In this document: piece after piece, positions 49,660 through 62,929 of the stretch
Layout of the letters: each line of letters opens with the position of its first letter
Position numbering within the stretch: the stretch's first letter is position 1
Source of the DNA: Lentzea tibetensis
Lineage (GTDB): Bacteria; Actinomycetota; Actinomycetes; Mycobacteriales; Pseudonocardiaceae
Assembly (NCBI RefSeq): GCF_007845675.1
Contig: NZ_VOBR01000002.1
Coordinates: forward strand, 421,321 to 485,320
Length of the DNA stretch: 64,000 nt
Direction of reading: 5' to 3'
Made by a program: the position numbers and the translations under genes
The notes under the pieces: model-generated
What the model saw: the letters and a program-made list of their open reading frames with translations, nothing else
The model's database searches: none
Told to the model about the DNA's origin: nothing

Positions 49660-50565
49660 TCAGATCGAGCCGGCGAGCGGGCCTGTTCGGACGCGGTAGA
49701 CGCGCGACGGCGTGCGTGTCTCGCGGCGCGATCGGCGAACCAGCGACCACAGCCACAGCAGACCGACGGCTGAGATCAGCGCCAGCCCCAGCCAGTTGGC
49801 CACCGTGTAAGCGGTGACCTGGGCCGGTGTCGGCTCGGGAACGGCGCCGCGCAGCAGGACTTCGTACTGCCACGGCTCGCCGGTCAGCGCCAAGGTGACG
49901 AGTACTGCGATCATCGACATCGAGTCCCACAGAGCGTGCAGCAGGGACACCCCGAGGAAGGCGAACAACAGCCGCCAGGTCAGCGCGAAGTGGTGCCTGG
50001 TGCTCCACGCGAAGAGCGTGCCGCCGAGTATCGCGGTCCACAGGCCGTGCCCGACCGGTGCCAGCAGTCCGCGCAGCAGCTCGGTCGTCACCAGGTTCGA
50101 CAGGGACAGCCCGGAGGAGGTGAACAACGACGTGAGCGCGTATCCGGCGGACTCGAAGGCGGAGAAACCGAATCCGACCGACGCGCCGAGGATCATCCCG
50201 TCGCGCATGGACTTCACCGCGAGATGCCTGGTCAGCAGCGCCAGGGCGCCGAGTTTCACGGCTTCCTCGATCAGGCCCACACCGACGTACATCCACACCG
50301 ACGGGTTCAGCAGATACGCCTCCAGCACGGACGCGCCCAGCACTCCGAGCACACCGCCGACCACGAACGTGCGGAACACCAGCTCCGCGGTGATCTCGCC
50401 GGAGTCCCGGCGCTCGAACGCCCACGCCACGAACGTCACCGGTACGAGGAAGCTGCCCAGCAGCACCAGCGTGGGGAGCAGGATCGGGTTGCCGGTCAGG
50501 TACGTGACTCCCACCGTGAGCAGCCACAGCACCAGACCTGCCAAGAACATTCGCCGCCACGTCAT
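49660..50565 (-). CDS. PrsW-family intramembrane protease-like protein
   Basis: A 301-residue integral membrane protein with about eight hydrophobic segments. The conserved PrsW motif EEAVKLGAL (Glu-Glu) is at about residues 100-108, and ESAGYALT and LLHALWDSM carry later conserved residues. It ends the long leftward chaperone/redox run, and its ATG overlaps the upstream TGA (ATGA). The classic role is site-1 cleavage of an anti-sigma factor; here it may sense envelope stress. The substrate is unknown. Confidence 0.82.
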   Translation of the reverse strand: MTWRRMFLAGLVLWLLTVGVTYLTGNPILLPTLVLLGSFLVPVTFVAWAFERRDSGEITAELVFRTFVVGGVLGVLGASVLEAYLLNPSVWMYVGVGLIEEAVKLGALALLTRHLAVKSMRDGMILGASVGFGFSAFESAGYALTSLFTSSGLSLSNLVTTELLRGLLAPVGHGLWTAILGGTLFAWSTRHHFALTWRLLFAFLGVSLLHALWDSMSMIAVLVTLALTGEPWQYEVLLRGAVPEPTPAQVTAYTVANWLGLALISAVGLLWLWSLVRRSRRETRTPSRVYRVRTGPLAGSI

Positions 50566-52241
50566 GTCGTCGCTCCGAACGAGAGGTGTTCGTGGACGAG
50601 CCGGACCACCATCGCGCCCTCGCCGACGGCGGAGCCGACCCGTTTGATCGAACCGCTGCGCACGTCGCCGATCGCGAACACGCCCGGCCGGTTCGTCTCC
50701 AGCGGGAACGGTCTTCTGCCCTTGTGCCACCAGGCGTCGTCGGTGGTGACGTGCTCGCCGGTCCGCACGAAGCCGTCCTCGTCGAGTGCGATCAGCGAGG
50801 AGAGCCAGGCCGTGCACGGGGTCGCGCCGATGAACACGAAAAGAGCCCTCACCGGCTGGACGCGCCGGTCGTGGCTCTGGTTGTCCCGCACGACCACGCC
50901 GTCGAGCTTGTCGGCACCGAGCAGCTCCACGACCTCGTGGCGCAGCAGCACCTCGATCCGGGGATGGCTCATCACGCGGTCGACCAGGTAACGCGACATG
51001 TCCTTGTGCAGATCGGCTCCGCGCACCACCAGGTGGACGCGGGGCACCCGGTCCGCGAGGAACACGGCCGCCTGTCCGGCCGAGTTGCCCCCGCCCACGA
51101 TCGCGACCGGGTTCGCCCGGCACTCCCGTGCCTCGTGGATCGTGGCGGCGTAGTAGACGTCGGTCGACTCGAACTCGGCGAGCCTGGGCAGGTCGAGCCT
51201 GCGGTACCGCGCGCCGGTCGCGATCACCAGCGATCGCGTCCTGACCTGTGACGAGTCGTCGAAGCCCACCACGTAGTGGCCGTCGTGCGCGGAGAACGAG
51301 ACCGCCTCCGCGGACACGTTCACCGGCACGCCGAACTTCCCGGCCTGCAGGACGGCGCGTTCGGTGAGGTCCGGGCCGGAGATGCCGGCCGGGAAACCCA
51401 GGTAGTTCTCGATCCGCGAAGTCGTGCCGGCCTGGCCGCCGGCGGCGACCGAGTCGACGGCCACCACGCCGAGCCCGTCCGCGGCCCCGTACACGACGGC
51501 CGCGAGGCCACCGGGGCCGGCGCCGACCACGAGCAGGTCTGCGAGGTCGCTCGGAGGGGACGACGCGTGCAGACCCAGCGCCTGGGCCAGTTCCCGGTTG
51601 CCCGGGTTGCGCAGCGCGCCGCCGCCGGGCACCACGACCACGGGGGTCTCGTGGACGGTCACGCCGAACCTGCGCAGCAGTTCCTCGGCATCGCCGTCGT
51701 TGTCGGTGTCGACCAATCGGTGCGGGATCCGGTTGCGCGCGGCGAACTCCAGCAGCCGCTTGGTGTCCGGCGAGAAGCACGAGCCGATGATCTGCAGGCC
51801 GCTGCCCCTGCCGATCAACACCGCCCGGCGCATCAGGTACGCGCGCAGGACCAGGCCTCCCAGCACCTGGTCGTTGCGCACCAGCTCGTTCAGCTCGGCC
51901 GCGGTCAACTGGACGACCTCGCCGGGCTGTGCGACCACTGCCGTCACGAACGACGGTTGTCCTTCCAGCAGACCGAGTTCGCCGAGGAACCGGCCTGGTC
52001 CATGGGTCCGCACCACCTCGCCGTGCTCCAGCACCTGCACGACGCCGCTGACGATCACGAAGAAGTCGTGATCGCGGTCGCCCTCGGCGTACAGCACTTC
52101 TCCTTCTCGTGTCGGACGCCGGGTGCCGTGCAGCGCGATCTGGTCGATCTGGTCGCCGTCGAGGCGGGGGAAAGCACCGTGCTCGTCCGGTGTCTCCCGC
52201 GGCCCTGACGAAAGCTGCTCAGACGAAAGCCTGGTCGACAT
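50562..52241 (-). CDS. cNMP-binding/thioredoxin-reductase-like flavoprotein without CxxC
   Basis: A 559-residue fusion. Residues about 20-145 form a cyclic-nucleotide-binding domain (GEVLYAEGDRDHDFFVIVSG, then GRFLGELGLLEGQPSF). Residues about 150-235 are a thioredoxin-like region with a single Cys (IIGSCFSPDT). Residues about 238-559 are a TrxB-like flavoprotein: LLVVGAGPGGLAAVVYG, the ATGARY motif, the NADPH motif IVGGGNSAGQ and a C-terminal GDVRSGSIKRVGSAVGEG. The redox CATC motif of true TrxB is replaced by AAT in VYYAATIHEAREC, so disulfide reduction by the usual mechanism is not possible. The gene overlaps PrsW downstream. Confidence 0.88.
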   Translation of the reverse strand: MSTRLSSEQLSSGPRETPDEHGAFPRLDGDQIDQIALHGTRRPTREGEVLYAEGDRDHDFFVIVSGVVQVLEHGEVVRTHGPGRFLGELGLLEGQPSFVTAVVAQPGEVVQLTAAELNELVRNDQVLGGLVLRAYLMRRAVLIGRGSGLQIIGSCFSPDTKRLLEFAARNRIPHRLVDTDNDGDAEELLRRFGVTVHETPVVVVPGGGALRNPGNRELAQALGLHASSPPSDLADLLVVGAGPGGLAAVVYGAADGLGVVAVDSVAAGGQAGTTSRIENYLGFPAGISGPDLTERAVLQAGKFGVPVNVSAEAVSFSAHDGHYVVGFDDSSQVRTRSLVIATGARYRRLDLPRLAEFESTDVYYAATIHEARECRANPVAIVGGGNSAGQAAVFLADRVPRVHLVVRGADLHKDMSRYLVDRVMSHPRIEVLLRHEVVELLGADKLDGVVVRDNQSHDRRVQPVRALFVFIGATPCTAWLSSLIALDEDGFVRTGEHVTTDDAWWHKGRRPFPLETNRPGVFAIGDVRSGSIKRVGSAVGEGAMVVRLVHEHLSFGATT

Positions 52242-52482
52242 AGCACCACCGCCAGTTCTCGCCGGCTTCGAAGGAACGCACGATCGGATGGCCGATGCCG
52301 AAAGCGTGCCTGCGCGCGTGCTTCATCGGCGAGGAGTCGCAACAGCCGACGTGCCCACAGGTGAGGCACAGTCGCAGATGGACCCAAGGGGTGCCCGAGA
52401 TGAGGCACTCCCGGCAGCCCTGCGGGGTCTGCGGCACGACGTCGCGCACGAGTGCGAGGTGTTCATCCACGGCCGCGGTCAT
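52219..52482 (-). CDS. UBP-type zinc finger protein
   Basis: An 87-residue protein. The UBP-type Zn-finger Cys/His set is clear: CRECLISGTPWVHLRLCLTCGHVGCCD, then KHARRHAFGIGHPIV. ATG at 52482 follows GGGAGGACC. It is embedded between the DoxX-like and cNMP-flavoprotein genes with overlaps of 4 and 23 bases. Such fingers occur with TrxB-like flavoproteins in actinobacteria; the role is unknown. Confidence 0.88.
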   Translation of the reverse strand: MTAAVDEHLALVRDVVPQTPQGCRECLISGTPWVHLRLCLTCGHVGCCDSSPMKHARRHAFGIGHPIVRSFEAGENWRWCYVDQAFV

Positions 52483-52904
52483 CGGTCCTCCCGCGTCACG
52501 TCGTCGAGCACCAGCGACAGGCCGATGCCCAGCAACCACACGTCCTTGGCCAGCGAGATGCCCTGTTCGGTCGGTCGCAGGCTGCCCTTCTGCCGCATCC
52601 CGGGTGTCTTCACGTAGAGCCCGAGCAACCCGCCGGCGAACCCGGTGAGCGCGGTACCGGCGACGACCGCCGGTACCAGCGGCACCAGCAGCGCCACGCC
52701 GGTCAGGATCTCCCCGGCCGCGAGCAGCCTCGTGAACCGCTGGGCGTCCAGCTTGCCCAGCACCGGATACGTGGTCGCGGCGAAGCCCAGCAACGACTCG
52801 GCCGTCTGCTGGTCGGCGTGCAGCTTGCCGAGTCCGGAGTTGAGCACGTACGCGCCGGTGGTGACACGCGCGGGCAGTTGTCGCAGCAGGGATCGGCTGA
52901 TCAT
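52479..52904 (-). CDS. DoxX-like membrane protein
   Basis: A 141-residue integral membrane protein with about four transmembrane segments, matching the DoxX-like fold: TGAYVLNSGLGKLHADQQTA, then LLAAGEILTGVALLVPLVPAV and DVWLLGIGLSLVL. It is tightly coupled to the thioredoxin gene (ATGA overlap). DoxX-like proteins are linked to thiol and oxidative stress, fitting the neighbours. Confidence 0.8.
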   Translation of the reverse strand: MISRSLLRQLPARVTTGAYVLNSGLGKLHADQQTAESLLGFAATTYPVLGKLDAQRFTRLLAAGEILTGVALLVPLVPAVVAGTALTGFAGGLLGLYVKTPGMRQKGSLRPTEQGISLAKDVWLLGIGLSLVLDDVTREDR

Positions 52905-53337
52905 GTCCTCACCTCCGGGACGAGAGCGTCGTCCAGCCAGGCGCGCAGTTGGGGTGCGGGCACCGCGCCGGGCTGCCGCGCGATCACCTCACCGTCGCGC
53001 AGGATCATCAGCGTGGGTATCGAACGCACGTCGAACCGTTCAGACAGACGGGATGCGCGGTCCACGTCCACCCGCACGAGCTTGATGTCGCCCGCCCGCT
53101 CGTGCGCGAGCTGGTCCAGCACCGGGCTGACCATCCTGCACGGCCCGCACCACGTCGCCCACATGTCCACCAGCACGGGAACATCCGCCTGCTCGGCCAC
53201 CTCGGCGAAATCGTCGTCGAGCGCGTCGACGATCCACGGCAGTGGCCGGCCGCAGTTGCCGCACTTCGGCTTTCCTCGTGCGGCCACGGGTACGCGGTTG
53301 GTCTTGCCGCAGTTCGGGCACGCGATGTTCGTCGTCC

Positions 53338-53341
<4 letters not shown>
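52901..53341 (-). CDS. trxC: thioredoxin with N-terminal zinc ribbon (Trx2/TrxC type)
   Basis: A 146-residue protein. Residues 8-30 form a zinc ribbon (CPNCGKTNR and CGNCGR), and the thioredoxin domain follows with the active site [10 protein letters not shown] (Cys 65 and 68) and the cis-Pro in SIPTLMIL. This is the TrxC/thioredoxin-2 type. The gene overlaps clpB and doxX (ATGA at both ends). It reduces disulfides and may serve the chaperones made from the same message. Confidence 0.95.
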
Positions 53342-55965
<2,624 letters not shown>

Positions 55966-55995
55966 AGCCGGTTCACCTCCACAGCCAGATCACAT

Positions 55996-56283
55996 TCATG
56001 ACGGTTCACTCCCGCGCACTTGTGCTTCGAGGACTCGGATCCGGTCGAGCAGGTCCAGCACGAGCCCGACCGCGTTGTAGTTGAGCGAGAGCCCGCCACG
56101 CAGCCGCTGGATCCGCGCGATGCGGGCCACGGTGCCCGGCGGGAACCACAGCCGCCCGCTGTCGTCCACCGCGCACTCGATCAGCCCGAGGGCGGCGAAC
56201 CGGCGCACCATGTCCGGGTGGAGTCCGGTGTGGACGGACACGCGGTCGACGCTGAGCCTGGCCGGTTTCGTGAGGACGTACAT
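55996..56283 (-). CDS. CbpM/HspR-like chaperone modulator (MerR-type helix)
   Basis: A 95-residue protein. The layout LSVDRVSVHTGLHPDMVRRF, then AALGLIECAVDDSGRLWFPP and RIQRLRGGLSLNYNAVGLVLD matches chaperone-modulator CbpM, a MerR-like fold that binds the J-domain. Its place, after dnaJ and before clpB, is where actinobacterial HspR usually sits. It is too short and unlike HspR in sequence for me to call it a DNA-binding repressor. The ATG shares a base with the dnaJ stop. Confidence 0.75.
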   Translation of the reverse strand: MYVLTKPARLSVDRVSVHTGLHPDMVRRFAALGLIECAVDDSGRLWFPPGTVARIARIQRLRGGLSLNYNAVGLVLDLLDRIRVLEAQVRGSEPS

Positions 56284-57164
56284 CACGAGCCTCTCGGGTT
56301 GAAGTCGGAGACCGCGGCGAGCTCCTCGAAGAGCTCCCGTTCCCGCTTGCCGAGAGATTTCGGCACCATGATCTTCATGACCGCGTAGAGGTCACCCGGT
56401 TTGCCACGCGGGTTCGGCATGCCTTCACCGCGAAGCCGCAGCCGTCGTCCGCTCGACGAGCCGGCCACCACGCGGACCTTCGCCTCACCGCCCGGCGTCA
56501 TGATCGGTACGGTTGCGCCGAGGGCCGCCTCCCACGGAGCGACCGGCAGGTCCACGACGACGTCGCGGCCTTCCAGCCGGTACCGGCGGTGCGGCGCGAT
56601 CCGGACCACCAGGAACAGGTCACCGGACGCGCCGCCGGCGGATCCGTGCCCACCCTGCCCCGACAAGCGGATGCGCTGGCCGTCCACCACACCGGCCGGA
56701 ATCGTCACGTCCAGCTCGCGGTTGCCGATGGTCAGTCTGCGGTGGCCGCCCCGGTAGGCCTCCTCGACCGAGAGCGTCAGCTCGGCCTCCTGGTCGGCGC
56801 CCGGAATCGGACCGCCGCGGCCGCCGCGGCGGAAGACCCCGCCGAACAGGTCCTCGAAGTCGAAGTCCTCGAACCCGCCGTGGCCCGGCCCGCTCGTGTA
56901 CACCGTGCGTCCCCGAGGAGCGCGTTCGTCGTAGTCCTCCGGGACGCGGCGGAAGTCCGCGCCGAACTGGTCGTACCGCTTGCGTTGCGCCGGGTCCGAC
57001 AGCACCTCGTAGGCCTCGCTGACCTCCTTGAACCGGTCCTCGGCACCGGGGTCGCGGTTGACGTCCGGGTGGTACTGCCGCGCGAGCTTGCGGTACGCCC
57101 GCCCGATCTCGTCGTCGCTCGCTCCACGTGGCACGCCGAGCACGTCGTAGAAATCCGTGGCCAC
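56283..57164 (-). CDS. cbpA: DnaJ/CbpA-type co-chaperone (no zinc finger)
   Basis: A 293-residue type II J-protein. The J-domain (residues 1-75) has the HPD motif in [14 protein letters not shown] Gly/Phe-rich linker ([23 protein letters not shown]) follows, then two substrate-binding beta domains ([20 protein letters not shown] and [12 protein letters not shown]). The Cys-rich zinc finger of DnaJ is absent. It stimulates the ATPase of the DnaK encoded upstream and delivers substrates. Neighbours are grpE and the CbpM-like gene. Confidence 0.95.
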   Translation of the reverse strand: MATDFYDVLGVPRGASDDEIGRAYRKLARQYHPDVNRDPGAEDRFKEVSEAYEVLSDPAQRKRYDQFGADFRRVPEDYDERAPRGRTVYTSGPGHGGFEDFDFEDLFGGVFRRGGRGGPIPGADQEAELTLSVEEAYRGGHRRLTIGNRELDVTIPAGVVDGQRIRLSGQGGHGSAGGASGDLFLVVRIAPHRRYRLEGRDVVVDLPVAPWEAALGATVPIMTPGGEAKVRVVAGSSSGRRLRLRGEGMPNPRGKPGDLYAVMKIMVPKSLGKRERELFEELAAVSDFNPRGS

Positions 57165-57170
57165 GTCGGC

Positions 57171-57650
57171 TCACTCCCGCCGGCGCGACACCGCGACGGC
57201 GGCGGGACGCAGATCGCCGTAGCCCGGCCGCAGCACGCGCACGACCGTGTTCGGTGGCGCGTCCGGGTCGTCCTGCACCGTCACGACCTCGTGCACGGCC
57301 GGGTCGAACGGCACGCCGGTGGCGTCCTGGCGCGGGTAGCCGAGCCGGGCGAGCACCTCGACGGCCTGGTCGAGGGTCGCCCGCACGCCTTCGGCGAACG
57401 CGTCGTCGGAGGCGTGCCCGAGCGCGAGCTCCAGGTTGTCGAGCACCGGCAGCCAGGCCGACGCCACCCGCGCGCGTTCGGCGGTGCGTTGGCGTTCCAG
57501 CTCGCGGCTGTGGCGTTTGCGCACGTTGTCGAGCTCCGCCATGGCGCGCAGCCAGCGGTCCTCCAGCTCGGCGATGTCCGGGGCCTGCTCCTGAGCAGGA
57601 GCGGCCCCGGTCTCGGCCGCGGAGTTCGCGGCGTTCCCCTGGGCGGTCAT
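57171..57650 (-). CDS. grpE: GrpE nucleotide exchange factor
   Basis: A 159-residue GrpE. A long N-terminal helix with a coiled-coil (LEDRWLRAMAELDNVRKRH) leads to the four-helix bundle and the beta domain with GVPFDPAVHEVVTVQDD and VVRVLRPGYGD. It releases ADP from DnaK. The ATG at 57650 is used; an in-frame TTG at 57659 is less likely. No ribosome site is clear. It follows dnaK by five bases. Confidence 0.93.
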   Translation of the reverse strand: MTAQGNAANSAAETGAAPAQEQAPDIAELEDRWLRAMAELDNVRKRHSRELERQRTAERARVASAWLPVLDNLELALGHASDDAFAEGVRATLDQAVEVLARLGYPRQDATGVPFDPAVHEVVTVQDDPDAPPNTVVRVLRPGYGDLRPAAVAVSRRRE

Positions 57651-57655
57651 CGTGA

Positions 57656-59532
<1,877 letters not shown>

Positions 59533-59533
<1 letters not shown>

Positions 59534-60063
59534 TACGACGCACCGCCCGCGGGGCTCATGCCGGAGAGCAGGCGCTGCGCCTCGTCCGCGATCTCCTCGT
59601 CCACGACGAGGTCGTACCGGCTCGGCACCATCATGGTCACGGAGCTGAAGTCGCGTCGGCCACGCTGCAACGCGTAGAAGACCCCGCCCATGAGAGCGCC
59701 GATGGCGGCGCCGAACACCAGGCCGTACAAGGCGAGCGTGAACGCGGCGACGAGCGGGTTGATGAGGTCGAACAGCCCGAAGATCCAGCCGAACAGCAGG
59801 CCGGGGATGGCGCCGGAGGTGGCACCGTTCAGCAGCGCGCGGCCCCAGTTCATCCGGCCGACGACCTGCTCGACCATGCGGACGTCGACGCCGATGATCG
59901 CGGTGCGGCCGACCGGGAACTTGTTGTCCGACAGGTGGTCGACGGCGCGTTCGGCGTCGCGGTAGTTGGTGAACGACGCGATCGTGCGTCGCTGCGACCC
60001 GGTCTGCGCGATGTCACCGCTGGTGTCAACGCGTGTATGCGTACCCGTGTGATGGGTGGTCAT
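59533..60063 (-). CDS. general stress protein 17M-like membrane protein
   Basis: A 176-residue protein. The N-terminal part [20 protein letters not shown], then [19 protein letters not shown] matches the YflT/general stress protein 17M domain. The middle is a glycine-rich hydrophobic segment ([20 protein letters not shown] and [21 protein letters not shown]), giving two to three membrane helices. ATG at 60063 is used. It lies 10 bp after hsp20 and overlaps dnaK by one base. Role in stress is inferred from family and context. Confidence 0.8.
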
Positions 60064-60073
60064 GGCTACCCTC

Positions 60074-60481
60074 TCAGGCGTTGACGGTCGTCTGCTCGGC
60101 AACCTCGATCTTGCGAGGCTTGCTCGACTCGGCGATCGGAATGGTCAGCACGAGCACGCCGCGGTCGAACTCGGCGCTCAGGTCACCGGCGGCGAGCATG
60201 TCGCCGAGGAAGAACTGACGGCTGAACTCTCCGTGCGGCCGTTCGTCGATCAGCACCTCGTCGTTCTCGTGCCGCAGCGGGTCGCGCCTGGCCTTGACCA
60301 TGACCACGTTGCGTTCCACGGTCACGTCGACGTCCTTGCTGTCCACGCCCGGCAGGTCGAGTGCGACGATGCACCGGTCACCGCGGCGGAACGCCTCCAT
60401 CGGCAGTGCGCGTGGCGTGCGGACTGCCTGCTCGGAGAGTCGGTCGAGTTCGCGGAACGGGTCGAAACGCATCAATGTCAT
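60074..60481 (-). CDS. hsp20: small heat-shock protein Hsp20
   Basis: A 135-residue alpha-crystallin-domain protein: MRFDPFRELDRLSEQ at the start, then CIVALDLPGVDSKDVDVTVE, HGEFSRQFFLG and GVLVLTIPIAESSKPRKIEV. ATG at 60481 is preceded by GAGGAAGAG. It is the first gene of the leftward chaperone/redox run and holds unfolded proteins for DnaK/ClpB. Its promoter must lie in 60482-60600. Confidence 0.96.
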   Translation of the reverse strand: MTLMRFDPFRELDRLSEQAVRTPRALPMEAFRRGDRCIVALDLPGVDSKDVDVTVERNVVMVKARRDPLRHENDEVLIDERPHGEFSRQFFLGDMLAAGDLSAEFDRGVLVLTIPIAESSKPRKIEVAEQTTVNA

Positions 60482-60562
60482 CTGGGCTCTTCCTCGTCTG
60501 GATCTTGTGTTCCGTGGGACGTGCATCGCCTCCACCCTGACGAAGACGCGCGTGTGCCGCGT

Positions 60563-60577
60563 CGCCCTGGAAGGGCG
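60563..60577. promoter_or_regulatory. palindrome CGCCCT-gga-AGGGCG between hsp20 and pucR
   Basis: A perfect 6-bp inverted repeat with a 3-bp spacer lies in the 181-bp gap between divergent stress genes and the PucR-type regulator. I do not see HAIR (CTTGAGT-N7-ACTCAAG) or CIRCE. It is a candidate operator for the divergent promoters; evidence is weak. Confidence 0.4.
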
Positions 60578-60662
60578 AATCCCACCCTCTGACCTAGACC
60601 CGGCAGCACTACGGCAACGGCACTAGGCTGCTTGACAGAGGCAGTGACGACGCGGGGGAGGT

Positions 60663-62366
60663 ATGGCTGTCGGAGCCGGAGACCTGGACGGCTGGGCTCG
60701 CGCCCAACTGTCCACTCTGTACGGCCTCTTCGTGCTGTCGATGAAGATGTTCAGCGGCAGGGACCCGGCGAGAATCCTTGCCCTGGCGGCGACTTCGGTG
60801 CCGTCACTGGGGCCGTGCACGGTCGCGGCGACCTATCTCATGACCGACGGCAGCCTCGTGCGGCAACCCGCGGGGCTCCCCGCTGACCCAGAACTCGATC
60901 CGCTCGTGTCCAAGCTCGACGATCGTGGTTCCGGCGCGATGCTTCCCGACGGCACGTGGCGCTGGGCGTTCCTGCTGAGAGGGGCGAGCGGTCTTGCCGG
61001 CTGCCTGGTCGTGGTGGCGGAGTCGGAACCGACGGTCGACGAGATGTTCCTGCTCAAGGTGCTCGGCCAGCAGACCAGCGCCGCGCTGGCGAACGCCACC
61101 CAGCACCGCAAGGGTGACGCGTACGCCGACGGACTGCGCCGGACCAACGACGAACGGTCCGAGGTGAACGCGCAGCTGACCACGACGGTGAACAAGCTGC
61201 GGCAACAACAACGAGTGCACGAGGTGCTGACTCGTGTGAGCGCCAGCGGCGCCGGCGAACAGGGAATCGCGCACGCGCTCAGTGAACTCACCACGCTGCC
61301 CGTGGCCATCGAGGACCAGTTCGGCAACCTGCTCGCGTGGGCCGGGCCGGGGCGTCCGGACCCCTATCCGAAGCTGCCCGCGCGGCGCAGAGAGGACCTG
61401 CTGCGCCGTGCCGCCCGCCGGACGTCCCCGCTGCGAGAGCGGGACCGGCTGATATCGCTCGTCAAGCCGCACCACGAGGTGCTGGGCGTGGTCGCCTTGA
61501 TCGATCCGGCGAAGAGCGCGGGGGAGCACGAGATCTTCACGCTGGAGTACGGCACGATCGTGCTCGCGTTGGAGCTCGCCCACCAGCGCAGCCTCGCCGA
61601 GATGGAACTGCGGCTGCACCGCGAACTCGTGGACGACCTGGTGACCGGCACGGACAACGACAGTGCGTACGCACGCGCCAGCGCACTGGGCCACGACCTG
61701 CGCGGTGCGCACCACGTGGTGGTGGTGCAGTGGGGCGACACCCCAACTGATGGCGCTCTGTCGCACGCGTTGGCCCATGCGATTACCGCGCTCGGGTGGA
61801 AGGCGATGTGCTCACGGCGCTCCGGCGTCGGAGTTGTGATCGTGCGCGGCCATCCGGACGGTGAGGCGCTGTTCCGGTCAGTGGCGCAGGAGCTGGGCAC
61901 CGACACAGGCGTGGTCGCCATCGGTGGCAGCTGCGACACGCCGGACGGACTGCCGCAATCGTTCAAGGAGGCGGTGCGCACGTTGCGCATCCGGCAGACG
62001 TCGCGCAATCCCCGCGGTGCGGCGTCGTTCGAGCAGCTCGGCCTCTACCGGATGCTCGACACGGGGAAAAATCGCGCCGAAGTCACGTCGTTCGTGCAGG
62101 AGTGGCTGGGCGGCCTGATCGACTACGACAACACGCGGGACGCGGACATGGTCCGCACGCTCTCCCATTTCCTGGATTGCGGCGGCAACTACGACCGGAC
62201 CGCGAGCGCGTTGCTCATCCATCGCAGCACGTTGCGCTATCGGCTGGGCAGGATGAGGGAGATCACCGGTTTCGACCTGGGCGACGTGGAGGTTCGGCTG
62301 AACCTCCACGTCGCGACTCGCGCGTGGCAGGTGCTCGAAGGGCAACCAGTGGAGGGCCGCTCATGA
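60663..62366 (+). CDS. PucR-type regulator with GAF-like N-terminus (CdaR family)
   Basis: A 567-residue protein. The N-terminal part (GRDPARILALAATSVPSLGP to LLKVLGQQTSAALANATQHR) looks like a GAF-type sensor, with a coiled-coil linker (TTTVNKLRQQQRVHEVL) and a second sensory region. The C-terminus has the PucR HTH_30: TLSHFLDCGGNYDRTASAL, then LIHRSTLRYRLGRMREITG. ATG at 60663 follows GGGGGAGGT. It is divergent from hsp20 and may control the stress operon and the two genes downstream. The ligand is unknown. Confidence 0.88.
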   Translation: MAVGAGDLDGWARAQLSTLYGLFVLSMKMFSGRDPARILALAATSVPSLGPCTVAATYLMTDGSLVRQPAGLPADPELDPLVSKLDDRGSGAMLPDGTWRWAFLLRGASGLAGCLVVVAESEPTVDEMFLLKVLGQQTSAALANATQHRKGDAYADGLRRTNDERSEVNAQLTTTVNKLRQQQRVHEVLTRVSASGAGEQGIAHALSELTTLPVAIEDQFGNLLAWAGPGRPDPYPKLPARRREDLLRRAARRTSPLRERDRLISLVKPHHEVLGVVALIDPAKSAGEHEIFTLEYGTIVLALELAHQRSLAEMELRLHRELVDDLVTGTDNDSAYARASALGHDLRGAHHVVVVQWGDTPTDGALSHALAHAITALGWKAMCSRRSGVGVVIVRGHPDGEALFRSVAQELGTDTGVVAIGGSCDTPDGLPQSFKEAVRTLRIRQTSRNPRGAASFEQLGLYRMLDTGKNRAEVTSFVQEWLGGLIDYDNTRDADMVRTLSHFLDCGGNYDRTASALLIHRSTLRYRLGRMREITGFDLGDVEVRLNLHVATRAWQVLEGQPVEGRS

Positions 62367-62896
62367 GTGCGGCGTTCGACGGCGTGGAGCTCGAGATGCA
62401 CTCACACCTGTGCGTGTTCCACCGCGGTCGCGCCGAACGGGACGACCTGCTCATCCCGTTCCTGTCGGACGGACTTCGCCGCGGCGAAGCGTGCCAGTAC
62501 TTCGCCGTCGCCGAAGAGGAGGGCGACGCGAAACGGAGACTGGGAGATCTGGGCTCGCAGCTGAGGGAAGGCCGGTATCAGCGCGGCGACGTGCTGGACG
62601 GCGACGCGATCTTGGCCGAGCTGGACGAGTGGTCGCAGACGGAGGGGACGACCTGCCGGGTCGCGGGCGACATGGGCTGGGTGGGGAGGTCACCGCGGCG
62701 CCGGGAACAGCTCGACGCGCTCTTCCGGTACGAGGTGAACGCGGGCCTGTGGGTGAACAGGCGCCAGGTGTACGCGCTGTGCTTCTACGACCTCGACGTG
62801 TTCGACGGCGACGTGATCGTCCCGATGGTGAAGACACATCCGCAGATCTGGATGACCGGCGTGCTCGTCGACAACCCGTACCACCAGCAGCCCTGA
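62363..62896 (+). CDS. MEDS-domain (DcmR-like) sensory protein
   Basis: A 177-residue MEDS domain: HSHLCVFHRGRAERDDLLIPF, LRRGEACQYFAVAEEEG and a C-terminal VNRRQVYALCFYDLDVFDGD. The fold resembles a degraded RecA-like domain; family members sense signals and regulate transcription or anti-sigma factors. The ATG overlaps the PucR stop (ATGA), so it is coupled to that regulator and may modulate it. Confidence 0.85.
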   Translation: MSAAFDGVELEMHSHLCVFHRGRAERDDLLIPFLSDGLRRGEACQYFAVAEEEGDAKRRLGDLGSQLREGRYQRGDVLDGDAILAELDEWSQTEGTTCRVAGDMGWVGRSPRRREQLDALFRYEVNAGLWVNRRQVYALCFYDLDVFDGDVIVPMVKTHPQIWMTGVLVDNPYHQQP

Positions 62897-62929
62897 TTAT
62901 CCGGGATCCCGCGGGGTACTCGACGGCGC

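Noticed and set aside
60482-60662. HAIR or CIRCE element for the chaperone genes
   Set aside because: Neither CTTGAGT-N7-ACTCAAG nor the CIRCE dyad is visible; only CGCCCT-gga-AGGGCG was found.
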